NCBI GenBank assembly: GCA_013396755.1
Contig: VWZF01001847.1
Location: forward strand, 65,012 to 129,011
Direction of reading: 5' to 3'
Source of the DNA: Sclerurus mexicanus
Taxonomy: Eukaryota; Chordata; Aves; Passeriformes; Furnariidae
DNA: 64,000 bases
In this document: positions 40,901 to 55,900 of the stretch, piece after piece
How positions within the stretch are numbered: the stretch's first letter is position 1
Layout of the letters: each line of letters begins with the position of its first letter
Notes under the pieces: model-generated
What the model was told of the DNA's origin: nothing
What the model saw: the letters and a program-made list of their open reading frames with translations, nothing else
The model's database searches: none
Program-made: the position numbers and the translations under genes

Positions 40901-43900
40901 AAGAAGGAAAACTGAAAATTTCAGCCTTTGTTAGTTCCCATATGAACTCAAAATGATATGTTGCTAAAAACCTACTAGTCAATAACTTCCTTTTTCTAAT
41001 ACTTCTTTTTTTTTCCTTCCCAGTAATCCATACAAAACAAAAGAAATCTTGGAAATAGATTATTTAGTCTTGCTCTGCTTTCTTAGTCCCTTTATCAAAA
41101 GCATACTTGAGACAGAAGGTGTAAAAAAGGCACCTATGTTATAAATGTAATAAGACATGTAAAAAGACATAAAAGAAACCCTGTCATGAGTACTTTGTGT
41201 TCAAAGACTACATACATCACCATAAACAGCAGAGAAATACAGAGACATAAAAATTAATAATCAAAAAGAAAAAAATATTAAGAACCATTTTTAAGTGAGA
41301 TAAACTGAAAAAAAATTGAAAGAGCAATTATGTACAATGCCTTTGCTTGGTCATTTGGCTCAAACCCAGATTACTTTAAATTTAATTTTTAAGTGTGATG
41401 TTTATATAATTTTTTCCTCTTAATGCTCAGCTTATATATTTACATGTCACCTAGGTTTTCTCTGGTGTGAGAAAACAGTAGAAGTTGATAGGAAATGGAA
41501 TAAGAAATACTCTGTGTTCATGTAAGATGACTCCAGTGTCCTTTCCTACCTTAACTGATCACTATTCCTAAATAATCTGGATGTTATCATTGTTTTATAA
41601 GACCTTTTCTTATGAAGGACTCAGAAGTAGACAGGAGTGAAACAAGCTCTAACACAGGAGGTGACATAATTTTTTTAGAAGAGATCTTATTTGAATAGAT
41701 AAAGCTGCCTAAATATTTATAACACACATCTTTTGTTTCTAAGACACTTCCTAACAACTCCATGAGAAGCCAGGCTATCCTGATGCACAGTGTATACTCA
41801 CTAGACAAATATGACTAGTGCTCCAATCAGTAGTTTGCTATCAGCATCTCTTGTATTTAAATACTCATAATTAGGCTACATGATAAACACTTCATTACAA
41901 TGAAGAATGGCACTGCCATTTATCACTTCTGTCATTTCAGTTGAGCCTAAAAAGATACTGATTTATAACAAAATACCAGAATATTATCCATCTTATTCAT
42001 GCCTGTAGAACAGGAATAAAATTTTAAAGTATACATGCACAATCATAAAGTAAAATATGAAGAAAAAAATTTTGCATACTGAAAGCAAAAAAATTAATAG
42101 CTATTTTTATTCACTGTCTGTAGATCTCTTTCTTTTTGTGTATGTCTCTGGTTTCTTGACACAGGATCACTTTGGCATACAATCATGGAATACAGCACCT
42201 TGCACATACCCAATGATGTAAGAGAGAAGGTGTAGGAAGATAGGAGATTAAAAGGAAATAAACTTCTCTGCAAGTGGGAAACTGATGCAATGTTAAGGTG
42301 TCACTCTGCAGGAAATGCGTATTAGTACAAACTGTTCCCTTCCTCTTAGAAAATTCAAAAAGTATATGAAGGTTCTAGACATGTTCCATGAATATTTTCC
42401 ACTGACTGAGAAATTAAAAATCTTTTAAATAACTAATCATATTGTAGATGTTTTGGTATTTGCCCTGATAAAGGCTATAAAAAGTATATGTGTTTTTCAG
42501 GACAAAAGTAAAAGGTAAAACCTGGGCAAAATATGAGGGTTTTTTATTTCTTTTAGTCATATAGGAAAGCCATTTGGCTACAATATTAAAAGTGTACATT
42601 TCAACAAAATTATCCTTTGTCTTGAGAAAGTGCACCTGAAGATTTGCAAGGAGGAGCAGAACCAGGATAGCCAAGACTTGAATGAGTCTTTAACAAGCTA
42701 ATTTTTAAATTACTTAGAATGTAGATGTGAAAAATAATAAAGTCTAAGTAAAAAGCATAACAGTACTTTACAAAATGTTTTCTTTCGGTACACAATAAAG
42801 ATCTAGTTAATTATTTGATTATGGAATAACTTTTTCTTTACATCCAAACCTGTAACTATATATCTAAGTGCATCTCTGTAAACACACACAGGTGTGTTTT
42901 CATATGTACTTCTACACAGAGATGCATAAGAGTACACACCTGTATATGTGAGTGGGATCTCTCTGCTGCATCTGAGCAACATGCACATCAGCCCAGTTTA
43001 TGGCAAGTGTCAAGAGTGTCAAAAACGAGCAGCAGCAGAAGTGTCATAAAGAGGATAGAAGCTCTCTCTGTGATCTGAAGAGACCACGTCTGTTCTTATT
43101 GCTCTTACAAGAGGCGTAGAGGTTGTGCAATTTTATGACAAGGCATTAATGCATTACAAACAAAAAAAGGTACACAAGAAAATGTCATCTTTAGTAAAAC
43201 TCAGGTGCAAAGAAAGAAAATGCAGCTGGCATAGCACTTCACAAATATAAAGGCAAATACTTTTCACTTTTGAAATGACTTTTCATATCAAATGTGTAGT
43301 TTAAATGGATTGCTGAATTAGAAATAAACTATTTGAAATCATAACTTTTTTAAAAAAAATTTAGGTTAATGAAAGTTCTTTTTTTTAATTGTTCATTTTT
43401 ATTTACAAGACAAGAAAGAATAATTTTCTCTTAATTTTGAACTAATGAGTTTTGATTAATTTCTGCAAGAGGAAGTTATTCACCTTTTTGTTGTAATCAA
43501 ATTGGCAGATAGTTTGGTAAGTTTTTATTTTAAGCGATAAATGGCAATAGTGATTTTGGAAGACTAGCTTGTTAAGGATAGGATATATCTTTGAAATGTC
43601 CATATTACTTGTCCGACTGCATATAATGTTCCGTGATCACTTCATTATAGTGCAAGCAATAACACTAGAAAAGTTTTAAACAGTCCTATCACAATGAGAA
43701 ATTTTGGCAAGAGAATATGGATTTCATATCCTGCTAAAAACAACTTTTGAATCGTACTAAATTGAAGAAATACCTTTTTAAGTGAAGTGTGACCAGGAGC
43801 CGTCAAAATATGCTGTGTAAATACCAGCTGAAAAGTACTTCCATGATATTTGTGCACTATAACTTTGATTTTTTCCTGGTTTGTCATATAATTTTATTAA

Positions 43901-46900
43901 TATTTAAAATTAAAAATAATCTAAAACATTCTTGAAAATATGTAGAACAGCATTCTTTGCATTTTTTGTTTTACTTTCTGATAAAGAGCTTAAATAAAAT
44001 GCTAACATCCTCCTACATGAGAAAGGTAAGGTGCTCAATGCATTTAAGTCCTTCGAATCAGGAAGGGACTAATGTAGGAAAAGTGGAATTCTGCAGTAAT
44101 TTAGGGAAACTGGAACTCCATCCTGAGAGTACACAGTCCTTTCACAAAAATAGATCAGCAGATTTGATAGTTAAATATTCAGAATGGGCAAAAACATGAA
44201 TGAATTCAATTCAGTTTTCACAGCTGATTAAGATTTCATAGTTTTGAGAGAAAAAAACTGCAATTACAGTTCATCCTAGCACTATGGTTATGAGCAAATC
44301 AAGCAAGATAATCTTTAAAAACACAAAATTTTCAACTGGGCTAGACAAGCTTAAATATGTGTGAGAGGGAAGCAATTTCAAAAGCTTTTCAGCACATCAC
44401 AGTAGAAAATCCACTGAAGATAAAATTTATGCTCTGAAGGAGTTTTGGAAAGTCCTACCTGATAATACAATTGCTTGATTTTAGTGATAATGCAAATTAA
44501 TGTTATGACAAAGCTAATAACTCCTGCTTCTGGGTAAAAACTGGAAAACATTAAATAAGAAAAACATTAGCAAAGACCTTTCAAATGTAATTTTGATAGA
44601 GTGTCCTGGTTCAGCTTCTATGACCCATTCACAATTCAAGGAATCTTTATAATACCCTGGCCAGCCTGGAGAGAGAATTACTCCACTGGGAGATGAAAAA
44701 TGCCCACCACATGGAGCTAAAAATGAAACAAAGAGAAAGGTAAACAAAACAGACTTATTATATGTAATTCACCATTATCACTTACAATATAGGACAACTA
44801 TAATGAACAAATTTTAAAAATCCATTCACAGGAAGATGCAAAAAGGCTTCAAAGCTGATATATTCTATAGTGTTCAGAATTAGATGGAGATAACTGAATT
44901 AAAACCTTAAAAAAAAAATAAACAATGCAATAATTTTGAGAAAGGTGTGGGTTTTTTGCTTTTTTTTTCCTACCGTGTCCTTACAATACAATCTATTTTC
45001 CTCCAATAAAGGACATAAACCAAAACATAACTTCTACAATGTGTCATTATTTTTGCTTTTAATTGTGAGCAGAGAGATCTCAAAAAAACCTTCAAAAAGT
45101 TATGAGCGTAGGCTAGAAAGCAGTGTTATTTCAACTTTGACATAAATCCACTGTCATACCACATACATTTTGCTTGTCATGTTGGCCATTTATATTCCTC
45201 ATTCATGAAAAATGAATACTTACCATTCTTCCAAGACTAGCAGATATTTTTTAACCATTTGGAAAATGTATATAAATATACATAAATACTCTGCAAGCAG
45301 AATTACTAGAAATAACATATAGTTTTTCTCTTAGAGAAAGTGAGTAAATATAAGCTATTAAAAAACTGTATTAAAACATTGTTGAACACAAAGTTTTTGC
45401 TAATCATATTTAAAGTATTTCAATGGTTTAATGGTTTAATTATAGGAATAATCTTCACAAAGATGAAGAGCACGTCTCTGATAACAATTCTGAAAGCAAG
45501 TACTGACTCCCCTTGCTGTGGGTAGGGACACCTTCCACTAGACTAGAATCACAGCATATTCTTAGTTGGAAGGGATCCACAAGGATCATTGAGTCCAACT
45601 CCTAAGAGAATGGCCCATACAGGGATTGAAGCCATGCCTTTGTCACTGTTAGCAGCATGCTCTGAGTTAACAAATAGCTGAAGAAAATCTGGTACAGAAT
45701 GAGGGAACTTTCCATTAGCTCATCATTGTCAAGACAGTCATAGGGCAGAATAGACATTCTCAGAGGCAACAATTAGGTTTGACTGAAGCTGATTTTGGCT
45801 ATGTAGAGTGCTAGTCTATCTCAAAACAGATATAATCTCACAGGTGGATAGAGTAAGAACCATAAGACTAATACTGCTTAAGGACAGATCTTTTAGGTTT
45901 TAGTCTTGAAAAGCTTTATGTGGGTTTTTAATTTCATGCTTGAATGCAAACCCATTTCATCTGATCAATTTACATGAGTATGAAAGTCAAGTGCATTGTG
46001 CTGTCACACTTTTGCAAGATCATCTTCTCCTCTGTGATATGGATGGATGGGTGAGGGAAAGCCAAAGTAGGAGTACTTGGCATGCTTTTGTTTATTTGTT
46101 TTCAGTAGTAGATTGATACTCCCTAGAGAAATTAATTCACATAATTATTTGGAGCTACATAAGAACTACAGTAATTCCATCACTAGAAGTGATTAACATT
46201 TTTAAAATAAGTAACGAATCATAGTATTTTTCTAGCAATTTAAAATATCTAGATATCAAGGGAAAAAAAATCCACTTCAGAGTATGTACCTATGAACTTT
46301 TCATACATAATAATCAAGTAGGCTACATAGTAACTTACAGACACTAGGAAAATATTATTTCTTCGGAATGCTAAGGAATGATGTCCCTCAGGGCTCTATT
46401 TTGGGACTGGTACTCTGCAATATCTTTGTCAATGACATAGTGAGATCAAGTGCACCCTCAGAAAATCTGCAGATGGCCCCATCCTTGGAATTGTTCAAGG
46501 CCAAATTTGATGGAGCAGCATGATCTAGTGAATGGCACCCCTGAACACAGCAGGGGTGATGGAACTAGATGATCTTTAAGGTCCCTTCCAACACTAACCA
46601 TTCCATAATTATATGCTTAAATACTTTTTTGGTTCTCATGAATATTGGAGTAAATACATTGGACTATAGAACTATGAATGCACTATGAATATTGTTATCA
46701 CTGGTTTATTGTTATTCTTTGCTTAATTGCTAGCCAAGGATTTGATCCAGCCCAAATATGAATTGGTGAGCTCCTCAGGATCTTAACCTTCAGGGACTAA
46801 ACCATTTTCTAAAGGAAAATCTTACAGGTTTGTTCCGTTTGTTTGTGTTTTTTCGTTTGTTTATGAACATACTTGTTTATTTTCAGTTTGATTATACTTT

Positions 46901-49900
46901 TCTGAAAAAAATTCACCAAATGACTCTGGATTTCACCAAGCCTCAAACTTGGTAAAACTTGTGTATGAATGTACACAGGTGACATAATCAATCTGGAAAT
47001 TTCATTTTGTAAAGGGAAAGATAAGCTTTCTTTGTTTCTTTGACAGACTCAATAGAAACATATGCGTATTTATTTACATCATAGACATCTATATTTAGGC
47101 AAAGGTTTCCATTTTTGTTTAAGGTTTTCTTTTATTGTTGAATGAAGTACCTTAGAAAAGAACTAATAAACTCCTTTAAGTTCTAAACATGGGGAAAAAA
47201 TTTGGCCTCTTACCAAACCACTTCAATATGCACTTCCAAAAATATGTCAGGAAACCTTTTGAAGATGATTGAAAACAGTCCTGCAGAGAAAGACTTCTGG
47301 ATGTTGGTAGATGACATGAGCCAGCAAAGTGCATTCGCAGCCCAGAAAGCCAATTGTTGCTGCTCTGTGCCAAAAGAAGTATGGTCAGCAGTAGGTGATT
47401 TTTCCTCTCTGCTCTCCCCTTGTGAGAGCCCCACCATACTGGTACTGGCACATTACATACCATTGCCTATATTATTCTGTACTTCTCCACTACAGAAATA
47501 GATTAATTTTGCTCTCTTTGACACAATTTCAAATTGAAGACCATGAATTATCATACATTTGTCTGACATTCATTTTTCTTAGAAGGTTACCAAGCTCCTA
47601 TAGTCAAATGATGAACTGTTGTAAATAGGTTTGGGGGCTTTTTTAGAGACATAATAGGCCATCTTTCCCCTACTCTGTAGGGGGGGAATAAAAGGGGTTC
47701 TAAAAACCGCGTAGATTTCAGAATTCAATATGCTGCAAACATTTCTAAATATTCCGATTTAGACTTCTCGTTTTCATCATTGGTGGTTTTAAAATGGGAT
47801 TTCTCACTTTTTACCTGAAAGTTTGTTTTTCATACTAATTCCACCAAACAGAACCAGTCAAACAACAAAGTATTTAAACTCATATTTACCTCAACAACAA
47901 GGTTAACTCTCCAGCATTCCACATTCCTATATTTTACTGTATATAGCCACTTACACATATTGATAATGTATACAGAGCCTATAAACCACTAAATATATCA
48001 AGAATACCAGATGGCCTTATTCTGAGACAGCATACTACCACAGTTAGAATACACTATTGCTAAACTTGTACAGTGTTCCATCTTCTCACCAAATTTTCGT
48101 AATACCATTAAAGATTATATTTAGAATACAGAAAAAAATCTCTGTTACAAGAGAGGAATCTTTCTTACCCATCCCCTGGTTATAGTTCTTCCCGATACTT
48201 GCAGTGCGAGGTTCAATAGATTTTTTCATTTGACTTTCACCATCACAACCTGATTTCCTAGGCCTTGGAGTCCTTCCCTTCAGAAGAGCTGGACTATTTG
48301 GCTTATTTTAAAGAGCCTATTTTTTTTTTTTTTTTAGAAAATAAAACTCTCATGTTGACAAAGGATGTTTCCCTGACCTTTTTTACATTGATTTTATCCC
48401 GTCTTTTTTTCCAGCTATATTTGATGGTTGCCTGACAGATTCATTCCCAATGTCTGTGTGTTTGAAACAAAATACTAGAAATATAATGTAACTAGAAGTT
48501 GTCATCAACCACAATCTCTTTGTCAAACACAAGGATATGCCAAGTACTGAAAGCCAATCTTAGTCTGATCTAAGAATTCTCACAAAGTCATTTGTATTTA
48601 TTTCTTTGTATAGTAAGGTACAGGGGTTGAGACAGGAGATTTCTGTATGTGGGTATGAGTAAAGCTTTGAGGATGACAGACTAATCACTGAACACCTTGT
48701 AGATTCATAGTTTTAGACTTCTTTTTTTTTAAGAGCTTACAATGCTACAGAACTGCAGGATATTAAGCATTACAGGAGTTATGCAGGAAGACCAAGGTTA
48801 GAGCTTCAGCACAGGTATAACAGCATAGTGTTACAAGTGATCATGGGAAAACCCTCCATATAACCCTCACATAGAAAGGATGAAGGGCACAAGGACAGGA
48901 ATTCCAAATTCAAAATCATCAGAGAGCAGTAAAAGCAGGATTGCTCCAATAGAGAAGAGATGCCAGAAGCCAAGGACGATGATGTGTGCACACATACTCA
49001 CACAGACACTGAGTTATTAAGTTAGTACCTTAACAGACAGATCCAACTCCACCTGAGCAAGGTAAACAGGAGCTTACTGGTTACAGGAAAAGGGGCTGTG
49101 ACAAAAAAGTGACCATCAGATGAATGCAATTTGATGGGTTAGGTCTGAGGTCAAATCGTGAAATCACATGTACGCATTGAGAACAGCTGGGAACAGGTCT
49201 GGAGACCAGCACTCTTGCAGCATTGCTGAGGTTGGGATGAACAACCCCAGGCTGAGCTGAAATAGGATCCTGGGCAGTGGGCAGGGCTGAGACGAAGTCC
49301 TAGTAGAGGCTGGTCAGGATTGCCCTGAAAAATGAGTATGCTGACCCTGACAATCTGCACCATGTTTATTATTAAATAGCTCTCTGATATATATTGTAAT
49401 TGCTGACATTTCTGCAGTCAAATAAAAACCGCACAGCGGTCACATTCTCCTAATCAGTATATGGAAGTTATGCCTTTGACTTGATATAAATGACAATGAA
49501 ATTACGAGGTGTGTATAGAGTTTACATGAAACAACCGTGTAGTACAGGGAAATGTGTACACAATCACTAAAAATTTTGAACACCCTAACAGACCAAATCA
49601 CATTATTAGTTTGAAAATATTTTGATTTGTCTTTCAATTTTATCTTAAATTTGAAAAATAATCTAATTCTACAGCTGATAAAAATATCTAACATAAATAT
49701 ACCCTCGTCTGAACCTTAGGATTCCAATATATGTTCCATTCAGAGTCTCAGACGACCTATGGATCAGATTATCTTGTTCACAGACTGACACTAAAAAGAT
49801 ATTCCCAGTAATTTAAATTTTTAATGTAACATTGGAAATGCAACTTTATATTTTATTAGCAGTGTTGTACAGTTCCACGAACCTTGCAATAATGCAGAGG

Positions 49901-52900
49901 CATTATAGCCTATACTAATCTTGTCCAGTAAAACTGACCAACCTTATATCTATGAAACAATAACAATTTATCACAGAAAGTAAACTGGATGCAAAGGATA
50001 TTATAAACAGTCACATTAATGTATTAAAAATTATGCAAATTTTGTCAGGAAGGCAGTTAGTGAAAATAAGAAGTAAGATTTTGTTTAAAATACAGACAAA
50101 CCATAAATCAGAGATTTTATCATTATTGATTGAATACAATCATTGTCAGAAATGGTATTAACTTTTCGCCTTTAGGAGAAGAGTTCTTAAGATACAGACA
50201 ATTAATGAAGGAAAAAATTATATTTTAATATCTATTAGTATAAACAAGTCCAAGGAAACATGCTTAACACTGGCTTGTGATGTATGAAGCCCTTAGTCTC
50301 TATAAAAAAGACTGCACTGGAGAGCTGAAATATCTTAAACAGTTTTAAACACCATGGCCAAAAACCCCAAAAAGAGATCAGTATCTTCATTCTACTCTGA
50401 TATTGTATTAATAAATGTCACTAAGTACTAAAATAATTTTAAATTGTTTGTCTGTTTGAAGTAGGAGGTCAATAGCTGCATATTGAAAAAAACTTCTAGA
50501 TGAAACTAGGTGAAAAAAAAAAAATTAAAAAACCCCAAACCAACAAAACCCTCCAAAAACCCCTAGTCTTCTTGACTACTTAAGAACCTTGAGTGACAAG
50601 TTGACAAGAGATTTAAATATCAAACTTGAGGAACAGAAGACTTCAATATAATAAAATAAAGTTCAGTGAAAACAGAAGGATTTTCTTATTTTCTTCTTCC
50701 CTGATATTTCTTCCTCCTAGGTATTAACTAGGCCAATCATGATACTGATTGGACTGGAATTCAAAACTGCAGAGATTAATATTATGGGTGCTTTTCTAGC
50801 ACTGAAACTCATTGCTTTAAACATTTTTTTTTTCAAGTCAGATAAATACATTTTTTAAAAAGGAGTAAAAAAATAAAACAGGAGTGATTCTTTCAAGCAT
50901 AAAATGTCTTTGGGAACTGATAGTTCCTCCAGCACCAAATAAGAGCTATCTGAAAGTATGAACAGTGTAAAATATTCCCATTCCAGTTCTAATAGGTTCC
51001 TTAGATAAGCCTTCATCATTACAGAGGTTATATAGCAGTGCTTACATTACTGATGTATATGCCATTTTTATCTGTGTTTTTCTTCTGTCTTTATAACAGC
51101 TGTAAGAAAACTTCATTTCTGCAGACAGGTTTATAATAAAAACTCATGCCTTTACTAAGGACTAGGTTTTACAGGAGCTTTGTGCTATCTATCAGCAAAA
51201 ATATGAACTTCATTTGGTAACAAAACACATTGCATAAAATTCTCCTTAACCAGAAAAAAATAGTATACATACCTCCACACTTAGGAATAGGACCACTCCA
51301 CATTACTTTTCCATCCATTAGCATGCAAGTAATTGTTTCAGTTCCTTGTGTTTTAATAAATCCTTCCTCACATATCACAGAAATTGAGCTCCCCAGCTGA
51401 AAGTTGTCACCAAAACGCCGGGCATTGATTGGCACTCCAGGATCTGGGCACTCGTTATGTCCAAATGCTTTTTAAGAGAAGGAAAAAAAAGGAGGGCAGG
51501 GAGAGAGAATAGTGTGATAACTCTTAGAAGGAACAAGACATTTTTAAGATTTTGTTCTGCAAGTAAGAACAAACAATTTATATTAGGAAACAAAGAAAAT
51601 AATAAGAAATAAAAAATCGATCAACAGCAGAAAACATACACCAGTACAAAAAATTGCTTAAAATATAAAGTTATACCAGCATGAATCTCATCTTGGACAG
51701 CTAGGTGCTGGCAGATTTCAGTGATGGCTGAGTTCTCCTTTCCAACAGTCCAGCCTATCTAATGTTAGAATGGCCCAGAAGCATCCTTCAGAAAGGCAGG
51801 GCAAGCATCTATGATATAATAACTTTAGTCATCTTTTGTATATCCAATTCACCATCACACCATTTGAGACACGGTGACCTCAGTGTGCCTAATACCACCA
51901 TAGCTTATTTTGCTTCCTATACTGAATGTTCATGAACAGTGACAAAAGTAGGTTTGTTGGCAAAAAAAAGAAAACTTTAAACTTTAAACATAACATTCTG
52001 TTTATGGTCAAAGAAATTCTAGTATGCAAAATCCTTCCAAAATTTCACGTGTATCTATAGATAAAGTGACAGAATTTAGTTTACTTGTATACATCTAGAT
52101 ACTATAAGAAAACTTGTCTTTTACTACAGAACACACCTTAACTTGGAGAAGGAAGATCATCTTCCTACCAGAAATGAGCCAAGTCGTATTTGTATCAATA
52201 TCATTAAATTATATATATATATTAGTTATTATATTTTGATGTTTTATTTATGATTAATATATTGAGTATGATGAGTATATCTTACATACATATATCTTAT
52301 ATTTTTTTACCATTGTATTTTTTAAAAAGTTGATTTTTCAGTGAGAACACTATAAGCACTACATCCACCTTCATCACATTTGATGATTGTAAATTATATC
52401 TTCATAAATATGTTTACATATGGAGACGTCAGAAAGGACTATGTCCTAAAAAGATGATTTTCACTTTTTTTTTTGCAGTTTTTCTAATGTTTTTGCTAGA
52501 CAAAACATATCCAAATGTCCCCATGAAATTTCTGGAAAAGTAATATTTCATTAGTTTAGCAAAAAGATTTCTCAGATGTTGCATTACAGAGGTATTACAA
52601 ATCATAGCAACAGACAAGAGAAAGCATTTATTTATTGACTTTTTGACTTAGGAAACACCACACATATTGGGAATGAAAATAGTGCTTCCATTGAACCATT
52701 CAAGGATGGCATTACAAATTATGCCAGCCCATACATTTTCATAGGGTTTACAAAAACTTTTCCAATACTTTATGCACAGTCACCACTTTTAGGGAGGGGA
52801 TTGATTGTCTGTTTTTCTTACTACCTTCAGACAACACAGGGATAGATTTTCAATATTGCTATCTGTAAATGTAGATAAATGTTAACTCTGGGTTTAGCTT

Positions 52901-55900
52901 GCTGCGTATGACACCAGTTTATTAAGGCTGCAAAATCAATTCATTGCTCTGTATTTCAGCTCAGGAACTGCTGCTACGGCTGCTCCTATCAATTGTACTA
53001 TATAGAATGGCTTTGGGAGGCAAGGTAGTGAAAGACAACCCTTCCCAGCAACAGCAGTCACTGTCTTAGCCTAGACTGGCTGCAATTATATTACTTGATG
53101 AGCAAAATTCAGTCTGCTGATACTTCTAAAAAGTTTCATGGTGGAGCTGTAGTATTATACACAAGTCTTAGGCTGAAAATATAAAGAACACATGAGTAAA
53201 TCCTTAATTATATTACTATTTTACCCATCAACAATAAATCAAGAAACCATAGCTCCTTATGAATTTTTGTATGTAAAGAGGAGATCCAGTTTTCCTGACA
53301 CGTATACTCACCAACTACCATGACCATACAGGTATATTAAGCAATAGCTGGAAAAATGCCAGGAAGCAAAATCATAGATCAGGGTGATGTTGGTAGTCTG
53401 ATATTAACTCAGATATTAACTCAGGATGTTGAAGCATGCATTTTTCATTAAAATAAAAAATAATAACTAAAAAAAAAAAAGTGCAGGGGAAGAACTGCAG
53501 AGATCTCATGAGACAGGAAGGCAGAACTGAAGCTAATCAGAACTCATCCACTATAAGTCTGCTTTAAAAAGTCTTTGGAAATAATGCCAGAAAGAAGTGG
53601 GCCACTGGTACAATTAATTGTTTTGGTGGATTGCCCACTGAAGAGTTTTAGCTGATAAGTCTAGCAATAGCTAATAAAGGCAATCCTTTCAGAGGAAAAT
53701 ACCATAGAAGAAAAAAAAGTTAAGAGAATATTAAATAACAAAGAAATACTTCATATTCTAAATTTTTGTGAAATATTATTTAAATCTATGCAAACAACTG
53801 GTGGCTTATTCAGTACATGTAAACTCATACTTCTTTGCACTACATTACAGTTTAAAGAATTCTACCTCGAGAAGTACTGAGACTAAAAAGGTCTAGGAGG
53901 ATGGAGTGCCAGGAAAAATGTACTGTGATGAACATACCCTCTCACATTACTAAAATACACTAAAAGCAGTCTTTAGCTATAAACTCAGCATCTGGGATTA
54001 TTAATGTTTTGCTCTACTGAGCTGAAATCACTGAATTAATTAGGCTGATGTCAGAGGCCCACAGTTGGACCTTTAGCAGGCTGCTAGGCAACTCCTAAGG
54101 TTGTAACTTTTGCTAGATAAAGCACAATTAAATAGTTTTTTTTATTCAAAAGAGCAACAAAAAATATCTGTGTAACTGAGAGAAACAGCAGCTCTAAACA
54201 TACAGAAATATTTGCCTAGCACCACCTACACCCCAATCAGTGAGCAACAGCTCAAATCAGTCTACCAGCTAGCATGAATCAGACAACCTGGAAGATGCTC
54301 TCCACCTCAAAACACCCATCCACATCAGTCCAAGGGAGGTTGGCATAAGTCTGGCTTGTGAAATGTCTGCCTATGGAGGACCTCACAACATTTTAGTTTC
54401 CTTTGCATTAACTCCTTTGTCATGGGCATTAAATATCCATTCCCCTCCATGTCTCCAATTATCACACAGCATTTTGTCCGTCCTAACCTAAACTAGGAAA
54501 TCTAGACTGAAGCAGAGAGATTATATAAATTTATTGCTTGTAATTTATGTGACTATATTCAGATACTATGTCTTGTTCTGTTCTCCATAATTAAACAAAG
54601 ATGCAGATAAAGTGGGAAGCATTCATAAAGAGTCACAAATATAAAAGGCTCATACTTTATCTTAAATTGAGGAGTTCAATGCATATAGCTTTTTAGAGGA
54701 AAGCTTAGGGGATGACTGACACCTTCACAGAGACCAGAAATATCATTAACAGTTCCTGGGTTTAGGATATAAAGGGGAACAAGGAACCAGGTGTAAATAT
54801 GCAGTTCTACAGCAACTTAAACCAGTGTAATTTCAGGCTGCTATGTTCCTGTGCTCTGCTGTACCCGGTAAAACACACTTCTGCTCCATGTTCCAAGCTG
54901 AAAATCACAGCCTTTTGAGTTCCTATTCCTTTGGTTATTGCAACAGTCTCTCCATCATTCATTTCCAAGTCACACTTTTCTATGGTTTTGTCCCAAAATT
55001 TAATTTGCAACAGAAGTTTAATTTATGTTTAATTATACTGGAAGGAGAATAATTATCTGAGACCACATATGTTGCTGTAATAAAAATAAATATGGGCCTA
55101 AATATTTTCTGAGAAATACCATTGAATAGTCAAATTATGTAATAATAACTCAGTTTTATTCTTCTCCATTCTATACTTCAAAAGCATCAATGAAGCTATT
55201 TACAGCAGTAGCTTCCATTCTTTTTAGAAAAGTGATAAAGTTTTACTGTTTCTGTGACATACTATTTCTACTCTTGAAGGGGGCAAAAAGAGACTGATAG
55301 CTTTGAAATATATCAACTGTATTGTTAGTAGAAAATGGATATTTTTAATTAACTTTGGGCTTACAAATGGTAAGACAGAGTGAAATTCTACCAGTTCTTT
55401 TTTTATCATCTCTCTTGCCCTTAAACTATTTATTATGGAAAGATTACTCCTGCAATTTATCTGATTACAGTTGTCTTTACTGAAGAAATAGTAGACACAT
55501 TTTGTGGAGTTACATTTGTTTTTGTAAGTAGGTGTTAGTAGAGAGTTTAACAAACACATGAACACCTATATTCTAGCTTAAATACATTCATGAAAAGAAA
55601 TAAAAATATGTCTTAAACTACTCAAATATAGAAAACACTTCTTTTATTCTTTTCAGAGTTAGTCAGTTCCATTATACAACTGGTAAAAATTAATATTGGA
55701 AGGTTGTTTCCTTATAAAAATTAAAATTGCACCATTTGGTACTATCAGTGCATACTTTATATGGCTGCTAATTGAGAGGTATCATGATCAGATTACCACA
55801 TGCTTACGGAATTCTGCATATTTTTTAAAGGATCAGAAACTAATTTGATAGGTATATTTCTATGGCACTGAAATATTAACTCTGAAGTTTTGACAGTGTT

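Larger units (their letters stand above)
44717..51272 (-). other. CSMD3: CSMD3 intron, sushi 4 to CUB 5 (6.6 kb)
   Basis: Holds most of the dispersed retroelement fragments outside the 60-kb cluster: a TguSINE1-like SINE (45,545-45,690), an internally deleted CR1 (46,376-46,614) and a CR1 RT-end fragment (47,280-47,455). A GC-raised part at 49,030-49,360 is unclassified. The rest is AT-rich with A and T runs. Confidence 0.87.
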
